A DNA stretch of 64,000 bases, from positions 4,914,761 through 4,978,760 of the forward strand of contig NC_084889.1 of assembly GCF_958979055.1 (NCBI RefSeq), read 5' to 3'. Positions 61,308 through 64,000 of the stretch are shown here, one piece after another. Position 1 is the first letter of the stretch. Each line of letters opens with the position of its first letter. The position numbers and the translations under genes were made by a program. Source of the stretch: Alnus glutinosa. Taxonomy: Eukaryota; Streptophyta; Magnoliopsida; Fagales; Betulaceae. The notes below the pieces were generated by a model. That model was not told the DNA's origin. It made no database searches and saw only the letters and a program-made list of their open reading frames with translations.

Positions 61308-61616
61308 CAACTCTTAGAGGCTACAAAGCAAACAAGAAAATAATAATAATAATAATATCAGCAATCAGCAGATCCTCTCGAACATGGCAAATCATGTTAA
61401 TCAAAAATTCACACCGCACAAAAGAAAAGTTGGCAAAATTTGCTTTTCAGTTTTCAACAACTCTCTCAAATTTCTCTCAAAGCCTCAATCTCATCCTTCC
61501 AAGTGTCACCCAACCCCAAAAAAAAAAAGAAAAAAAAACGCTTGTAGACGGGAAGTGTGATGCCTACTTATTCATTCCCTATGAGTTTCCTGACCTTCGA
61601 GGATTGGATTTTCTCA
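61253..61616. other. Intergenic, poly-A tract
   Basis: Poly-A at 61276-61304, an AAT microsatellite at 61340-61355, and no coding motif. Confidence 0.4.
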
Positions 61617-62045
61617 TTTTGGTGGTTGTCCTCGACAACCTTTTCTTCAATCAACTAACAAGTGAGACTTCTCACGTACATCATTTAATATCACAACTGA
61701 TAAGTTGCTGAAGAGTTGTGTAACCCTTGCTTACATTTTAAGGACAAAAAGCGTGTAGAATTTTCGTAACATCCAGAGAAATCTCAGTTTAATTAGGAGC
61801 CCACTAGATTAGCAAAGAAAAAGAGGACTCTGGCCAACATTATCTCAACCATCATTATTGGTGGTTGTCCTCGACAACCTTTTCTTCAGTCAACTAACAA
61901 GTGAGACTTCTCATGTACACCATTCAATATTACAACTTGTGTAACCCTTGCTGACATTTTAAAGACAAAAAGCGCGTGGAATTTTCGTAACATCCAGAGA
62001 AATCTCAGTTTAGGAGCCCACTAGATTAGCAAAGAAAAAGAGGAC
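61617..62045. repeat. Tandem duplication of a ~200-bp unit
   Basis: Copy 1 (61617-61829) and copy 2 (61856-62045) share TTGGTGGTTGTCCTCGACAA, CAACTAACAAGTGAGACTTC, TTTTCGTAACATCCAGAGAA and GCCCACTAGATTAGCAAAGA. Copy 2 lacks about 20 bp. Each copy opens with the palindromic GGTTGTCCTCGACAACC. Confidence 0.85.
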
Positions 62046-63114
62046 TATAAGCCAGTGAAAAGAAACATGCAGCCACAGCCACAGGATACATGATAATAAA
62101 GAAAAAGACAGACTATTAAATCTCGATCTTACTCTATTCATCTATTTTATTTTTTGTTTTATTTAATCAATATATATAATGTTTCATCTTATTTATTGAC
62201 CTTGTACCCTAGGATATCTCTTCAGTTTAATAAAAAGAAGACACAAAAGGAAGCTAGGTATTGAGTTCGATCAACAGCAATTGGAAAAATAAATAAATAA
62301 ATAATCCTAAGAGAAAAATGTGTCCTTTTTTAATGGAATATATGGAATAGATTCATAGTTTGAACTCAAATATTTTGTAATCTAAATTTTCGCCGCTCTT
62401 TATTTTGGGTAGTTTTGGAGGGAGATTTCCAATTAGTGTAAAGTGTAAACCGATGCAAAAGCAATAAAAGTGATTGAAAAGCTGTGTTTTTTAATTCACA
62501 AATCAACACAAACATTTATAATGAAAGCGAAATTGTTGTTGAACTAAAAAAAAAAAAATGTCTTTCTCACTACAATCATGATCCTTTTATAACAAGGCAA
62601 GAAATTAGCTCTAACCTAATCTAAACCAAATCGCATAAAGATGGAAATTAAGATCACAAAGTGAACCAAATTGAGAAAGAACTCAAAATGGATGGAATTG
62701 ATTTGTTGCCAAAATTAAAAAGATTGCTCAAATTATTTTGCATCAGATGGATCCGCTCGAACGGACTTCTAGCAAATCATTCTGTCTTGATTTAGCTAGA
62801 GCCAACTTCTATCGGACTTTTAACAAACCATTTTGTCCTTACTTGGCTTGAGCCAACTTTTAACAAACTTGTAGCAAAGTTCAAGCTAACTTCTAGTAGA
62901 GGGTTCTACACGCCCCATTTGTCCTACAATAGTCTCCTCCACTTCAAAAACGCTCGTCCTCATATTATAATTTGGATAAGGTGGCTTATCCATCTAAAGA
63001 AATGTATTGTGGGGAATTTTTGTACTATCTAGAGAAATATATAATAATTGACAAAAACTTTAGTTGTGTTGGGTTTTTAATATTGACAAATTCGGTGTCA
63101 AAACTTATTTGTTT
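62046..63114. other. Intergenic, no supported gene
   Basis: AT-rich. 62760-62900 repeats GAGCCAACTTCTA/ACTTTTAACAAAC phrases loosely. A short frame from 62972 has no recognised domain. Confidence 0.4.
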
Positions 63115-63300
63115 TATTCAAGAAAGGAAAGAGCCAAGTAAGAAAGAATATTGCAGAGTATTCCTCAAGAAAAAGGAAAAAGCCAAGAAAGAAAGAATAT
63201 TACTGAATATTCTTCAAGAAAATGAAAGAACTGAGTAGTGAAAATATTGCAGAATATTAATCAAGAAATGAAAGATATGTGATGTGGAAAATATTCTGCA
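63115..63300. repeat. Degenerate ~60-bp tandem repeat
   Basis: GAAAGAATATTGCAGAGTAT, GAAAGAATATTACTGAATAT and GAAAATATTGCAGAATATTA, separated by TCAAGAAA..GAAAGA.C.A.GTA phrases, recur three to four times. Confidence 0.6.
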
Positions 63301-63440
63301 AAATTAATTGTTCCTAATTGATTGTCATTCATTTTCATAACAGAGATTTCCTTAACAGAGACATCGTAATTTCTAGAGAGCTTCCAGAAGATTATTTGCA
63401 GAACATATTTTTCAATATGGAAAGGACTGATCAGAACAAG

Positions 63441-63600
63441 TAGGGGTGGGCACGGGTTGAGTTTTAGCCTTTTCTTGAACCCGCCCCGTGATGGGTGGGT
63501 TCCAGAAAATGGGTCCGAGCCCATATAAAAAAAATCCTTTTCCGTGCGGGTATCGGGTTCTCGGGGCAGGGTGAAAATTGGCTATTTTCGTGCAGGGCGG
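63441..63600. mobile_element. Possible end of another hAT-like element
   Basis: TAGGGGTGGGCACGGGTTGA starting at 63441 resembles hAT termini, and the following 150 bp are rich in GGGTT/CGGGT motifs, including TCGGGTTCTCGGGGC. No matching right terminus (CCCACCCCTA) or target duplication is seen before the window ends. Confidence 0.45.
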
Positions 63601-64000
63601 GGTGTTGCAGGTATCTATTTAAAATCTTGAACATCCCATTTAAACTGAAGAACAAACTACTATAGTTTTGTTTCTCTGTACCTTTTAATGGATCTTAAAA
63701 CTGAAGAACAAAATACCAAGCACGTTACAAACTTACAAGAAAGATTGAATACCAGTTAACAGTTATTGCATAATATAAACTTAAGTCGGTTGTACTAGTA
63801 ACAAACGGAGAGAGATAGAGTTTCTAGCCGTATAAGGAGTTTCTAGAACTGGAAGCTAGAGGGTTGGAATTGCAAAAGACTGTATGAGTGTATGACACCA
63901 AGCTGGAAGGTTGGAATTGGAAAGTGAAGTGCCTTCTACGGGAGGGGTGCGCTGTTTGGAGTCTTGGAGAAAGAATGCAGAAGGTTAGGGTTTGAAAAAA
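63601..64000. other. Window edge, no supported gene
   Basis: AT-rich. AAACTGAAGAACAAA occurs twice (63642 and 63698). GCTGGAAGGTTGGAATTG at 63902 echoes GGAAGCTAGAGGGTTGGAATTG at 63850. Nothing else seen. Confidence 0.35.

Overview
The window is nuclear DNA of a flowering plant, almost certainly a woody eudicot; the family cannot be fixed from sequence alone. Evidence: spliced genes with AT-rich introns, plant-specific families (clade I SCPL, RABC1, NAC and ZAT fragments), a nuclear tRNA-Gln, and a dense load of hAT, Tourist-like, foldback and Ty3-gypsy elements in AT-rich intergenic DNA.

Five host genes have exon structures that can be followed, all on the minus strand: a DnaJ/X-domain co-chaperone (1024-5795, 9 exons, 359 aa), a serine carboxypeptidase-like putative acyltransferase (26358-29824, 14 exons, 473 aa), a PP2C phosphatase (34774-40659, 8 exons, 328 aa), a Rab18-type GTPase RABC1 (42519-45736, 6 exons, 207 aa), and an intronless multi-pass membrane protein (57875-58899) whose 5' coding end carries a frame-shifting 26-bp tandem duplication. 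For the first four, summed exon lengths give an unbroken frame. They have no evident shared pathway: this is an ordinary plant gene neighbourhood, not a cluster.

Between them: 5.8-16 kb holds small foldback and Tourist-like elements, a 1.6-kb near-spacerless inverted duplication of a small proline-rich/transmembrane ORF (9152-10771), and a tRNA-Gln gene beside a dead tandem copy. 16.5-19.2 kb holds debris of ZAT5-like and NAC genes among MITEs. 19774-24861 is a full-length but coding-dead hAT transposon with TIRs and an 8-bp target duplication. 46.9-56.4 kb is an LTR-retrotransposon nest (a truncated plus-strand gypsy element cut by the 3' end of a minus-strand one) bracketed by ~380-bp direct repeats. 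60098-61252 is a non-autonomous hAT element with a perfect 8-bp target duplication, a ~120-bp TA tract and a GC-richer payload.

Most notable: the inverted-duplicate locus at 9-11 kb (possible small-RNA source), the 26-bp duplication that replaces the start of the membrane-protein gene, three GC-AG introns among 33 inferred introns, and the repeat-bracketed retrotransposon nest. No clearly new multi-gene system was found.
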